NCBI RefSeq assembly: GCF_013267835.1
Contig: NZ_CP053939.1
Span: forward strand, 620,001-684,000
Length of the DNA stretch: 64,000 bases
Source: Neisseria mucosa
Lineage (GTDB): Bacteria > Pseudomonadota > Gammaproteobacteria > Burkholderiales > Neisseriaceae
Direction: 5' to 3'
Shown piece by piece: positions 1-6,996 of the stretch. The first letter of the stretch is position 1; each line of letters begins with the position of its first letter. The position numbers were made by a program, and so were the translations under genes. The notes below the pieces were generated by a model. The model was not told the origin of the DNA and did not search any database. It saw only the letters and a program-made list of their open reading frames with translations.

Positions 1-513
1 CAGCAAAACAGTTGGCAAGCGGCAGAGCAGGTGCAGGATTTTAGCGCAGATGGTCGTTTGGCTGTCAAAGTGGAAGGCAAAGGCTCTTATGCCAATTTTG
101 ACTGGACTTATCAGAACGCGGTTCAAACCATTGATGTCAATACACCGTTGGGTAGTACCGTAGGCCAGCTGTGCCAAGACAGCGAAGGCGTATTGGCAGT
201 AGACAGTAAGGGTAAGGTTTATCAGGCGGAAACGGCTGAAGAATTGAGCAGACAGCTTTTGGGCTTTGCTTTGCCGGTTCAATATCTGCATATTTGGGCA
301 GATGGCAAACGCGTTGCCAATGCGCCATACAAAATCCTGTCTGACGGCCGACTGGAGCAGTTTGACTGGACAATATCGCGCACATTAAATAGCTCGGGAC
401 AGCCCAAAACGCTACAACTTGAAAATGCCAAGTTTAATATCCGCTTGGTGTTCGACACGGTAAACCACTCTTTAGATAAAAATGGACAAACCCGATGCGC
501 AGCACGCAAATAG
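1..513 (+). CDS. lolB: Outer-membrane lipoprotein carrier receptor LolB, 3' part
   Basis: The reading frame is open from the first base to a TAG at 511-513, so signal peptide and lipobox lie upstream of the window and about 170 residues remain. The visible part has the family pattern of a GRLAVK strand followed by an ANFDW motif near its beginning, and a late LPVQYLHIW segment. LolB accepts lipoproteins from the periplasmic carrier LolA and inserts them in the outer membrane. The stop codon is only 8 bases from the ispE start and the lolB-ispE order is common in beta- and gammaproteobacteria, so the two are probably co-transcribed. Identity rests on these motifs and the neighbour. Confidence 0.85.
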   Translation, partial: QQNSWQAAEQVQDFSADGRLAVKVEGKGSYANFDWTYQNAVQTIDVNTPLGSTVGQLCQDSEGVLAVDSKGKVYQAETAEELSRQLLGFALPVQYLHIWADGKRVANAPYKILSDGRLEQFDWTISRTLNSSGQPKTLQLENAKFNIRLVFDTVNHSLDKNGQTRCAARK

Positions 514-521
514 AGGATAAC

Positions 522-1370
522 ATGTCTGTTTCAGCGGAAATCCAAGCCTTTCCTGCACCGGCCAAATTAAATTTGGATTTGAGGATTACCGGTCGCAGGA
601 GCGATGGTTATCATAATTTGGAAAGTATTTTCTGTTTGATCGGCTTATACGATACCGTTCATCTGAAAATGCGTACCGATGGGCAAATTATTCTACATAC
701 GCCGGTTGAAGGGCTTAAGCCTGAGCAAGACTTGACTTATCGGGCGGCTAAATTATTACTGCCCTATGCAAGCGTACCGTACGGCGTCGAAATCTGGTTG
801 GATAAAGTGATTCCGACGGGTGGTGGATTGGGTGGTGGCAGCTCCGATGCGGCCACTGTCTTAATGGTTTTAAACCAATGGTGGCAATGCGGCTTGAGCA
901 GGCAGCAACTGATTGATTTAGGTGTAAGTCATGGTGCGGATGTTCCTTTTTTTATTTTTGGCAGAAGTGCTTTTGCCAAAGGTGTGGGCGAGAAGCTGGC
1001 TGAAATAGATGTTCCTAAACAATGGTATGTTATCGTTAAGCCCCCCGTCCATGTGGCAACAGCTAAAATTTTTGCACATGAAGGCTTGACACGGGATTCT
1101 AAACCCAGCATAATGCCGACTTTCCAATCATTACAGCCGTTTCAAAATGATATGCAGGCGGTTGTGTTTCAGGAATATCCTGAAGTTTGGAAGGCTTATA
1201 TTGAGTTATCCCAATATGGTCATGCATTAATGACCGGTTCTGGGGCATGCTTATTTATAGCATGTGAATCTCATCAAGAAGCAAATACAATTTACCAACA
1301 GGTTTCTCAATTATATGAAGCTTATTGTGTGGAAGGATTAGATATTCATCCGCTGTTTCATATGATTTAG
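522..1370 (+). CDS. ispE: 4-diphosphocytidyl-2-C-methyl-D-erythritol kinase
   Basis: GHMP kinase of 282 residues. It phosphorylates CDP-methylerythritol in the MEP pathway of isoprenoid synthesis in the cytoplasm. The N-terminal [10 protein letters not shown] segment carries the conserved Lys, and the glycine-rich ATP loop [11 protein letters not shown] lies near residues 90-100; a late GSGAC motif is the third GHMP signature. An in-frame ATG exists at 495, but it sits inside lolB; the ATG at 522 follows AGAGGA at 512-517 and gives the usual N terminus, so it is chosen. The tRNA-Gln cluster begins five bases after the stop. Confidence 0.95.
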   Translation: MSVSAEIQAFPAPAKLNLDLRITGRRSDGYHNLESIFCLIGLYDTVHLKMRTDGQIILHTPVEGLKPEQDLTYRAAKLLLPYASVPYGVEIWLDKVIPTGGGLGGGSSDAATVLMVLNQWWQCGLSRQQLIDLGVSHGADVPFFIFGRSAFAKGVGEKLAEIDVPKQWYVIVKPPVHVATAKIFAHEGLTRDSKPSIMPTFQSLQPFQNDMQAVVFQEYPEVWKAYIELSQYGHALMTGSGACLFIACESHQEANTIYQQVSQLYEAYCVEGLDIHPLFHMI

Positions 1371-1375
1371 TAAGT

Positions 1376-1451
1376 TGGGGAGTCGTCAAGCGGTTAAGAC
1401 ACTGGATTTTGATTCCAGCATGCGAAGGTTCGAATCCTTCCTCCCCAGCCA
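1376..1451 (+). tRNA. tRNA-Gln (UUG), copy 1 of 3
   Basis: A 76-base cloverleaf with a TGGGGAG/CTCCCCA acceptor stem, anticodon TTG in the loop ATTTTGA, the T-arm motif GGTTCGAATCC and an encoded 3' CCA. It starts directly after ispE, so it may be processed from the ispE transcript. Confidence 0.97.
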
Positions 1452-1461
1452 AACCCTTTGT

Positions 1462-1537
1462 TGGGGAGTCGTCAAGCGGTTAAGACACTGGATTTTGATT
1501 CCAGCATGCGAAGGTTCGAATCCTTCCTCCCCAGCCA
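1462..1537 (+). tRNA. tRNA-Gln (UUG), copy 2 of 3
   Basis: Identical in sequence to the copy at 1376, separated from it by a 10-base spacer. Same TTG anticodon and encoded CCA. Confidence 0.97.
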
Positions 1538-1548
1538 ACACCCTTTAT

Positions 1549-1624
1549 TGGGGAGTCGTCAAGCGGTTAAGACACTGGATTTTGATTCCAGCATGCGAAG
1601 GTTCGAATCCTTCCTCCCCAGCCA
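1549..1624 (+). tRNA. tRNA-Gln (UUG), copy 3 of 3
   Basis: Third identical copy, 11 bases after copy 2, followed within six bases by a strong hairpin terminator. Confidence 0.97.
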
Positions 1625-1629
1625 AATAA

Positions 1630-1659
1630 AAGCGTGTAAGTTTTCTTACACGCTTTTTT
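1630..1659 (+). terminator. Terminator of the tRNA-Gln cluster
   Basis: The stem AGCGTGTAAG/CTTACACGCT with a TTTT loop is followed by seven T residues. It is a non-DUS intrinsic terminator, unlike most terminators in this window. Confidence 0.9.
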
Positions 1660-1711
1660 ACGCCAAGGGAAAAATAACGCTGAAAAACTTTTTTTTACCC
1701 GTCTTTACGCG

Positions 1712-1717
1712 TATAAT
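1712..1717 (+). promoter_or_regulatory. Probable -10 box of the prs promoter
   Basis: TATAAT lies about 85 bases before the prs start and just after the tRNA terminator. The -35 region at the right distance is only a T-rich tract, so strength cannot be judged. Confidence 0.45.
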
Positions 1718-1800
1718 CGCGAAATTAGTGTCTTGGACATAGGGCAAAGGGAAGCGTAATGTTTTCTGAGCGTAAATCAAATCTAGAATCAGGTGAAGAT

Positions 1801-2784
1801 ATGGCTGCTTATGACAGTTTAATGGTGTTTACCGGTAATGCAAATCCGGAATTGGCGCAACGTGTTGTCAAACATTTGGATATTTCACTCGGTGAAGCCA
1901 CCGTTTCCAAATTCTCTGATGGCGAAGTGGCCATTGAATTGCTGGAAAATGTGCGTGGTCGCGATGTGTTTATTTTGCAACCTACCTGTGCGCCTACCAA
2001 TGACAACCTGATGGAAATTTTGACTATGGCCGATGCACTCAAACGTGCTTCTGCTGGTCGTATTACTGCCGCGATTCCTTACTTTGGCTATGCACGCCAA
2101 GATCGCCGTCCACGCTCTGCTCGTGTACCGATTTCCGCTAAATTAGTGGCGAACATGTTGTACTCAGCAGGTATCGACCGTGTATTGACTGTTGACTTGC
2201 ATGCCGACCAAATTCAAGGTTTCTTTGATATTCCGGTAGATAATATTTACGCTACCCCGATTTTATTGAACGATATTAAACAGCAACGCATTGATAATTT
2301 GACCGTCGTCAGCCCCGATATCGGTGGTGTTGTGCGCGCGCGCGCTGTTGCTAAATCTTTAAATGCTGATTTGGCCATTATCGATAAACGCCGTCCTAAA
2401 GCCAACGTGGCTGAAGTAATGAACATCATTGGCGACATTCAAGGCCGTACCTGCTTGATCGTAGATGATATGATCGATACGGCAAATACTTTGTGTAAAG
2501 CAGCCGTTGCCCTGAAAGAGCGTGGTGCAGATCGTGTATTGGCATATGCCAGCCATGCAGTATTCTCCGGTGAAGCAGTGAATCGAATTGCTTCTTCTGA
2601 AATTGACCAAGTAGTTGTAACAGATACGATTCCGTTGTCTGAAGCAGCTAAAAAATGTGAACGCATCCGTCAAGTAACTATTGCCGGTTTGCTGGCTGAA
2701 ACGGTACGCCGTATCAGCAATGAAGAATCCGTCTCATATCTTTTTAATGAAGAAGTGATGACAGGCAGTATGTTGCTGCCATAA
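1801..2784 (+). CDS. prs: Ribose-phosphate pyrophosphokinase
   Basis: PRPP synthetase of 327 residues, making the PRPP used for purine, pyrimidine, His, Trp and NAD synthesis. It has the catalytic flexible loop [12 protein letters not shown] near residue 190 and the PRPP-binding [11 protein letters not shown] near residue 220. The frame stays open to an ATG at 1759, but the product from 1801 ([13 protein letters not shown]) matches the neisserial N terminus and has AGGTGA ten bases upstream. rplY follows after 65 bases without a clear terminator, so prs and rplY probably share a transcript. Confidence 0.95.
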   Translation: MAAYDSLMVFTGNANPELAQRVVKHLDISLGEATVSKFSDGEVAIELLENVRGRDVFILQPTCAPTNDNLMEILTMADALKRASAGRITAAIPYFGYARQDRRPRSARVPISAKLVANMLYSAGIDRVLTVDLHADQIQGFFDIPVDNIYATPILLNDIKQQRIDNLTVVSPDIGGVVRARAVAKSLNADLAIIDKRRPKANVAEVMNIIGDIQGRTCLIVDDMIDTANTLCKAAVALKERGADRVLAYASHAVFSGEAVNRIASSEIDQVVVTDTIPLSEAAKKCERIRQVTIAGLLAETVRRISNEESVSYLFNEEVMTGSMLLP

Positions 2785-2849
2785 CCCCATGTCGTCTTAA
2801 GCTGGTCGCGGCCGATGACGACGATTTTATCTAAATTGGAGTATTAAAC

Positions 2850-3422
2850 ATGACTTACGAAATTCAAGCCTCTGTACGCGAAGCCCAAGGCACTGGTGCG
2901 AGCCGCCGCCTGCGTCGCGAAGGCCAAATCCCTGGCATTCTGTACGGTGAAGGTCAAGAGCCTGTTGCAATCGCTGTAGACCACAAAACTGTATTCTACG
3001 CATTGGAAAAAGAATCTTTCCATACCGCTTTGATTAAACTGTCTCTGAACGGTGAAGCCAAAGACGTTATCGTGCGTGACTTCCAAATGCATCCATTCCG
3101 TCGCGAAGTTCAACACATCGACTTCCAAGCTGTGAAAGCCGATCAACCTGTACGCATCCGCGTTCCTCTGCACATTGTTAACGCTGAAAACTCTCAAGCT
3201 GTTAAACTGCAAGGTGGTCGCGTATCTCTGTTGAACACTTCTGTTGAAGTAATTGCTTTGCCTGCAAACATTCCTGCTTTCTTGGAGCTGGATTGTACAT
3301 CAGTAGTTGCCGGCGACATTCTGCACTTGTCAGACATCAAATTGCCGGAAGGTGTTGAAAGCGTTTCTTTGAAACGTAACGAAAACCTGGCTGTTGCTAC
3401 TGTTACCGGTAAAAAACGCTAA
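2850..3422 (+). CDS. rplY: 50S ribosomal protein L25, Ctc type
   Basis: This is the long (190-residue) Ctc form of L25, which binds 5S rRNA. An N-terminal L25 beta-barrel (about 1-95, with the [20 protein letters not shown] signature) is followed by a C-terminal TL5-like domain. Translation starts at an ATG preceded by TTGGAG. A terminator follows within 20 bases, so rplY is the last gene of its unit. Confidence 0.95.
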   Translation: MTYEIQASVREAQGTGASRRLRREGQIPGILYGEGQEPVAIAVDHKTVFYALEKESFHTALIKLSLNGEAKDVIVRDFQMHPFRREVQHIDFQAVKADQPVRIRVPLHIVNAENSQAVKLQGGRVSLLNTSVEVIALPANIPAFLELDCTSVVAGDILHLSDIKLPEGVESVSLKRNENLAVATVTGKKR

Positions 3423-3439
3423 TCGTAGTGAATATAAGA

Positions 3440-3471
3440 AAACCGTATCAGATAAATCTGATACGGTTTTT
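3440..3471 (+). terminator. rplY terminator
   Basis: AAAACCGTATCAG and its complement flank a short ATAAAT loop and end in a T-run. Because A and T tracts lie on both sides it could also act on the minus strand. Confidence 0.85.
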
Positions 3472-3573
3472 GTTTGATGTAAGCGGCTATAAATTCAAAC
3501 AGTGGAGATAAAGCCAAAGTATCTTATAAAGTCATTTGCTATAAAACTTGGGTATAGCGTAAAGCGATACGTT

Positions 3574-4074
3574 TTATAAGATTGAAGCAATTTCTTTGCG
3601 AAGCTTATTAAGAAAGCGTCCATGCCGTACCCATTGTGCAGCTGATTCATAATCCTGCTGTTCAAATGCTTGTTTCAAATCTTGATATAGGCTGCTTTGT
3701 GCATTTTGGATTTCTTGATCCAATGCTCGGATAGCATCATGGTTTTGTTCCATCTGAGCATCCATTAATGTTTCTCGCCATTCCATTTGTTGCATGAGGA
3801 ATTCTGGAGAGAAAGAAGTATGTTCAGGTGCGTCAGCATCGATACCTTGCATTTTCAACAGGTACGCAGCGCGGTCAATGGGATTTTTTAAGGTACGGTA
3901 GGCTTCGTTGATGGTGGACGACATCATCACTGCCTGCTTTTGCTCGAAGGCGGAGGCTGAAGCGAATTTGTCAGGATGGAAACGGGCAGCCAAGGCGCGG
4001 TAGGTTTGCTCCAAGTTTTCGGCGTCGATATCGAAAGCGGGTTCAAGCTGGAAGAGTGTGAAATATTGAGACAT
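3574..4074 (-). CDS. hscB: Fe-S assembly co-chaperone HscB
   Basis: J-domain protein of 166 residues. The HPD tripeptide is at residues 33-35, within the pattern RFHPDKF, and the C-terminal half is the alpha-helical IscU-binding domain. HscB delivers the IscU scaffold to the Hsp70 HscA and stimulates its ATPase. Its usual partners hscA and fdx are not adjacent here. Unlike the classical isc operon, arfA, read in the opposite direction, lies between hscB and iscA, so hscB must use its own promoter in the short region it shares with arfA. Confidence 0.92.
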   Translation of the reverse strand: MSQYFTLFQLEPAFDIDAENLEQTYRALAARFHPDKFASASAFEQKQAVMMSSTINEAYRTLKNPIDRAAYLLKMQGIDADAPEHTSFSPEFLMQQMEWRETLMDAQMEQNHDAIRALDQEIQNAQSSLYQDLKQAFEQQDYESAAQWVRHGRFLNKLRKEIASIL

Positions 4075-4121
4075 AGCGGGATAATTAATGTGAAATTTTC
4101 GGCAGAAACCTGATTTTGCCT

Positions 4122-4127
4122 TATAAT
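4122..4127 (+). promoter_or_regulatory. Probable -10 box of arfA
   Basis: TATAAT lies 30 bases upstream of the arfA ATG in the hscB/arfA divergent gap. No convincing -35 is visible. Confidence 0.4.
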
Positions 4128-4156
4128 CCGCTGATTCTTAATCAAAAGGACTGAAT

Positions 4157-4378
4157 ATGAGCAGTAAAGTGCAACACAATAAAGGCAAAATACGCGACAA
4201 TGCTTTAAAAGCCTTAGTGAAATCCGATTTGTTCCGACACAAGGTGGAACGGAAAAGAAAAGGCAAAGGCAGCTATAACAGGCAGGAAGCGAAAAAATGG
4301 CGGGATGGTTTTGATACTGTCCCGCCATTTTTATGTCTTAAACGTGGAAGCTCTCGCCGCAGCCGCAAGAGTCTTTGA
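4157..4378 (+). CDS. arfA: Alternative ribosome-rescue factor ArfA, with terminator inside the gene
   Basis: The first 45 residues match the ArfA family pattern: [16 protein letters not shown], then [16 protein letters not shown]. ArfA binds ribosomes stalled at the end of mRNAs without a stop codon and recruits RF2. AAAGGA lies six bases before the ATG. The frame runs on to TGA at 4376-4378 (73 residues), but a strong intrinsic terminator at 4293-4332 sits inside it, so most transcripts should end without a stop at about codon 57-58. Known from E. coli: such a non-stop arfA message is normally destroyed through tmRNA and yields active truncated ArfA only when trans-translation fails. The 3' part overlaps the end of iscA in antisense. 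The active product here is inferred to be about 57 residues. Confidence 0.85.
   Translation: MSSKVQHNKGKIRDNALKALVKSDLFRHKVERKRKGKGSYNRQEAKKWRDGFDTVPPFLCLKRGSSRRSRKSL
4293..4332. terminator. Bidirectional terminator inside arfA and behind iscA
   Basis: The 13-bp stem AAAAATGGCGGGA/TCCCGCCATTTTT encloses a 14-base loop. On the plus strand it lies within the arfA coding frame; on the minus strand it is the first hairpin after the iscA stop and ends in a T-run. Confidence 0.88.
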
Positions 4379-4658
4379 CATTCGGGTTTTCAAATTTGAA
4401 ACCTTCCTGCAAACCTTCTTTGGTGTAATCGACTTGCGTGCCGTCCAGATAAACCAAGCTTTTTGGATCGATATAAACGCGCGCGCCGTGTTCTTCAAAA
4501 ATCAGATCATCCTCGTTCACTTCATCGACAAATTCAAGGTTGTATGCCATGCCCGAGCAGCCGCTGGTTTTCACACCCAAGCGCACACCCAACCCTTTGC
4601 CGCGTTTGGTCAGGTAGCTGTTGATGTGTTTGGCTGCGTTTTCTGTGATAGTAATCAT
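4338..4658 (-). CDS. iscA: Iron-sulfur assembly protein IscA
   Basis: A-type Fe-S carrier of 106 residues with the three invariant cysteines C34 (TSGCSGMAY), C98 and C100 ([10 protein letters not shown]). It passes Fe or Fe-S clusters to target apoproteins. An upstream in-frame ATG at 4679 would add seven residues, but the ATG at 4658 has GAGGA at the proper distance and gives the family N terminus. The closing [10 protein letters not shown] and the overall alignment favour IscA over ErpA. The HhH gene and iscU lie upstream on the same strand. Confidence 0.92.
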   Translation of the reverse strand: MITITENAAKHINSYLTKRGKGLGVRLGVKTSGCSGMAYNLEFVDEVNEDDLIFEEHGARVYIDPKSLVYLDGTQVDYTKEGLQEGFKFENPNVKDSCGCGESFHV

Positions 4659-4706
4659 GCTTTTTTCCTCATTTCGCAATCATTTTCTGTTTTGCCTGCT
4701 TTTTTA

Positions 4707-4743
4707 TTTCAGACGGCATCTTGATTATCAGGCCGTCTGAAAA
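4707..4743 (-). terminator. Mixed-dialect DUS hairpin at the end of the HhH gene
   Basis: TTTCAGACGGC and GCCGTCTGAAA face each other across a 15-base AT-rich loop. One arm is the AT-DUS form (ends in GGCAT), the other the AG form. The hairpin begins inside the last codons of the upstream gene and may separate it from iscA. Confidence 0.6.
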
Positions 4744-4973
4744 CGCTGTTTTGCCCACTCTATTGCGGCGGCAATGGCAGCTTTAGCCTGCGGACTATTT
4801 CTCCAACAGGTCGAGCCGGTTAATTGTGCGCCCCGTTCCAAAATATCGTCTAAATCTGCCGCCGCCAGCTTGGCAATATCATCTAATCCCATTTGCTGCA
4901 AACGCTGCAATATGGTTTTACCTATGCCTTCGACAGCAAGTAGGGATTGGACTTCTTCATCAGTAAAAGGCAT
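4728..4973 (-). CDS. Small helix-hairpin-helix protein
   Basis: 81 residues, no signal peptide. A helix-hairpin-helix pattern is visible near the N terminus (LLAVEGIGKTILQRLQQMG, residues about 11-29), as in proteins that contact DNA non-specifically; the C-terminal half is alpha-helical with an Ala-rich stretch. It may belong to the Cdd1-like HhH family, but this cannot be confirmed here. The last residues FQTA and the stop are encoded by a DUS. It lies between iscU and iscA on their strand, so co-transcription is likely; a role in Fe-S assembly is not implied by the sequence. Confidence 0.7.
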   Translation of the reverse strand: MPFTDEEVQSLLAVEGIGKTILQRLQQMGLDDIAKLAAADLDDILERGAQLTGSTCWRNSPQAKAAIAAAIEWAKQRFQTA

Positions 4974-5045
4974 TTCGCCTCCTTTGATTTTGCAGGTATA
5001 ACGACTAAATTAAATATAAGCTGCGATTTATTGCCCTCTCCCTAA

Positions 5046-5068
5046 CCCTCTCCCGCGGGGAGAGGGGA
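5046..5068. repeat. CCCTCTCCC/GGGGAGAGGG palindrome in the iscU-HhH gap
   Basis: The 262-base gap 4974-5235 has no gene. It holds this GC-rich palindrome, preceded by a further CCCTCTCCCTAA copy of one arm, and a weaker stem at about 5183-5201 (AAGACTC/GAGTCTT). The former resembles a dispersed short repeat and could form a terminator or mRNA-stabilising hairpin behind iscU. Function is unproven. Confidence 0.5.
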
Positions 5069-5235
5069 TAGATTGGCAGGCAGTCCCAAATTTGGCGGCA
5101 ACTTCAAAAGGATGAAGTTTCTGTGCTCTCAATTCACCCTGTCTGCTTAAGAGGAGAATAAATCACCAGATTTGCTTTTCTCGAAGACTCGCTAGGAGTC
5201 TTGGGCACCTGCCGACAAGGGGTCGTTGAATTCGG

Positions 5236-5622
5236 TTATTTGTTTTCCTGACGTTTGCGATAGTCGGCAACGGCTGCTTTTACCGCATCTTCAGCCAAGA
5301 TAGAGCAGTGGATTTTAACTGGAGGCAATTCCAACTCTTCGGCAATTTCGCTGTTTTTGATTGCCAGTGCATCGTCAAGGCTTTTGCCTTTCACCCACTC
5401 GGTAATCAGGCTGGAAGAAGCGATGGCGGAGCCACAACCGTAAGTTTTGAATTTGGCGTCTTCGATGATGCCTTCATCGTTTACTTTGATTTGCAGGCGC
5501 ATGACGTCGCCGCAGGCGGGTGCGCCGACCATGCCGGTGCCGACAGACTCGTCGTCTTTGTCGAATGTGCCGACGTTGCGGGGGTTTTCATAGTGGTCAA
5601 TTACTTTATCGCTGTATGCCAT
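5236..5622 (-). CDS. iscU: Fe-S cluster scaffold protein IscU
   Basis: 128 residues, the usual length. The cluster ligands are present: Cys and Asp in GAPACGDVM, Cys in YGCGSAIASSS, and Cys in the LPPVKIHCSILAEDA segment. LPPVK is the HscA recognition motif, consistent with hscB nearby. IscU accepts sulfur from IscS and assembles [2Fe-2S]/[4Fe-4S] clusters. In this genome the gene is separated from iscS by about 1.37 kb of accessory sequence, so its expression may depend on readthrough of hairpins or on a local promoter. Confidence 0.96.
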   Translation of the reverse strand: MAYSDKVIDHYENPRNVGTFDKDDESVGTGMVGAPACGDVMRLQIKVNDEGIIEDAKFKTYGCGSAIASSSLITEWVKGKSLDDALAIKNSEIAEELELPPVKIHCSILAEDAVKAAVADYRKRQENK

Positions 5623-5691
5623 GATGTGGTTTCCTTTATGTTTTTTGATGGTTTAAATGGTTTGTTTGCCGGTTTTCAGACGACCTGAAAT

Positions 5692-5820
5692 TCAGATTTT
5701 GCACGCGCCGCCTTCGCAGCCGTCATCGTTTTCCGAATCGACGCCGCCTTCCACGGTAACGCCGTCAAAATCTCCAAGCAGGCTGTCGAGATTGTCGAGG
5801 TCAAGTTCTTGTTCGTTCAT
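5692..5820 (-). CDS. 42-residue acidic peptide upstream of iscU
   Basis: A short frame from ATG (5818-5820) to TGA (5692-5694) with AAGGA eight bases upstream. The product is strongly acidic (MNEQELDLDNLDSLLGDF at the start, then ENDDGCEGGACKI) and has two cysteines in a C-x4-C arrangement at the C terminus. The good ribosome site, the ordered composition and its place between iscS and iscU support a real gene. No function is recognised; a metal- or cluster-linked role is only suggested by the cysteines and context. It lies between two copies of the mucosa-type DUS, so it may have been imported together with the genes upstream. Confidence 0.55.
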   Translation of the reverse strand: MNEQELDLDNLDSLLGDFDGVTVEGGVDSENDDGCEGGACKI

Positions 5821-5854
5821 GGGCTGTATCCTTGATTTTAATGTGGTGGCTTTT

Positions 5855-5900
5855 AGGTCGTCTGAAAAGGTTTTTTGGGATTTTCAAGACGACCTTTTTA
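5855..5900 (-). terminator. Hairpin from mucosa-type DUS pair
   Basis: AGGTCGTCT/AGACGACCT plus GAAAA/TTTTC form the stem, with one bulged A in the right arm, followed by TTTTTA in plus orientation. It lies between the 144-residue ORF and the 42-residue ORF and uses the AGGTCGTCTGAA dialect. Confidence 0.6.
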
Positions 5901-5956
5901 TTTATTAGGTAGGTTTAGTTGTTAAGCCCAACATTTCGGGTAGATTGATAGGCTTG

Positions 5957-5973
5957 TTGGGTTTTCAACCCAA
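5957..5973 (-). terminator. Small hairpin after the 144-residue ORF
   Basis: TTGGGT and ACCCAA close a TTTTC loop immediately behind the stop codon at 5975-5977. It is flanked by a GTAGATTG...CAATCTAC repeat, so it may belong to a dispersed element rather than be a strong terminator. Confidence 0.4.
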
Positions 5974-5974
5974 T

Positions 5975-6409
5975 CTACGCTTGCTGATTTAATTTTTTGA
6001 TATAAGAAATAATCTCACTAAATTCAACTGGCTCATATCCATATGATTTTACAAATTCCACACAAACAGTAACCCACCGACTTTCTCGAAAGAAAGCTAA
6101 TACAACAGATTTAACCTCTTGATAACCAAGATTTAAATCCTCATTAAAATCTTTTTCCATCAAGGAATGTAGATTACCGTCTAGTCTTCCTTCAAGTATT
6201 TTCTTATCATATTTTTCAAATATATCATGGGCTTTATCTAAATCTTCTTCAGACCAATCAAACTCAATAACTAACGATCCGATCGGATTATTCGAATAAT
6301 TTTGATAGCTATTCAACATGCTTATATGGAATTTAATTTTTGCAATTTCTTCCTTTTGGTTTTCTAGAAGTTTTTGTACGTCAAAATACTGTCTATCGTC
6401 TACCATCAT
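5975..6409 (-). CDS. Unknown protein, accessory island gene 2
   Basis: 144 residues, acidic and soluble, without signal peptide or membrane segment. The N-terminal third (DVQKLLENQKEEIAKIKFHI) is predicted helical; an aromatic FRESRWVTVCVEF stretch lies near the C terminus. I recognise no family. AAGGA precedes the ATG. The DNA is clearly richer in A and T than the isc genes on both sides. The gene begins 17 bases after the 150-residue ORF, so the two form an operon. Size and acidity would fit an immunity or partner protein, but this is conjecture. Confidence 0.7.
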   Translation of the reverse strand: MMVDDRQYFDVQKLLENQKEEIAKIKFHISMLNSYQNYSNNPIGSLVIEFDWSEEDLDKAHDIFEKYDKKILEGRLDGNLHSLMEKDFNEDLNLGYQEVKSVVLAFFRESRWVTVCVEFVKSYGYEPVEFSEIISYIKKLNQQA

Positions 6410-6426
6410 AAAATCCTTTTATCTTT

Positions 6427-6879
6427 TTACCCTATTATTTTATTGCCATTTGAAATCATTAATGCAATATCCGATTGCAAGGCATGTTTAATTTCCAGGA
6501 TAGACTCTTCCGCACTTTTTTGTTCATAATAGCGATTGTATTTAGAGAGAGTATTCTTCCAACCATTGATCTTTTGTCCCAGCACAGGATTCGAAAATTT
6601 ATCATCACTAGCAATAGCTAATTGCGATACTGCTGACATAAGTTTCTCAATTTCTGCGATCTCTGCATCAATTTTTACACCTCGTAAATGTCTAGCAGGT
6701 AACTTCCCAATTTTTTCATAACAATAGCGTAGATTTAAAACCATATCATGCAAATCTCTACGATTAGATATTTCATCTCTTAATTTCTCTGTTTGTTTTT
6801 TCAATCCCCATGCTTTAACAGCCGATACAATGCTGACAATACCTGCAATAATATTGATAAAAGTATTTATTTTTTCCAT
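6427..6879 (-). CDS. Unknown membrane-anchored protein, accessory island gene 1
   Basis: 150 residues. One N-terminal hydrophobic helix (about residues 5-23, INTFINIIAGIVSIVSAVKAW) is followed by a Lys/Arg-rich, largely helical cytoplasmic part with coiled-coil-like stretches (KKQTEKLRDEISNRR; DAEIAEIEKLMSAVSQL). No family is recognised and the ribosome site is weak. It is AT-rich and sits directly downstream of iscS, separated from it by a mucosa-type DUS hairpin. Together with the 144-residue ORF it forms a two-gene cassette inserted in the isc cluster. Confidence 0.7.
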   Translation of the reverse strand: MEKINTFINIIAGIVSIVSAVKAWGLKKQTEKLRDEISNRRDLHDMVLNLRYCYEKIGKLPARHLRGVKIDAEIAEIEKLMSAVSQLAIASDDKFSNPVLGQKINGWKNTLSKYNRYYEQKSAEESILEIKHALQSDIALMISNGNKIIG

Positions 6880-6923
6880 TTGTAATCTGTGTTCAAAAAA
6901 TTTTGATTCAAAATTAGTCTATT

Positions 6924-6967
6924 TTCAGACGACCTGTATAGGCCTATATGTTTAGAGATCGTCTGAA
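6924..6967 (-). terminator. Hairpin behind iscS from mucosa-type DUS arms
   Basis: TTCAGACGA at 6924 and TCGTCTGAA ending at 6967 pair across an AT-rich loop. It is the first hairpin downstream of the iscS stop and should reduce readthrough into the accessory genes and iscU. Confidence 0.6.
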
Positions 6968-6996
6968 GTTTAGTCAGCTAAATATTTGTACCTTTA

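Noticed and set aside
1376..1624. Three regularly spaced identical repeats as a possible CRISPR
   Set aside because: The repeats are complete tRNA-Gln genes with CCA ends and near-identical short spacers.
4338..4658. Assignment as ErpA
   Set aside because: Length, the TSGCSGMAY context and the [10 protein letters not shown] end match IscA more closely, as does the isc context.
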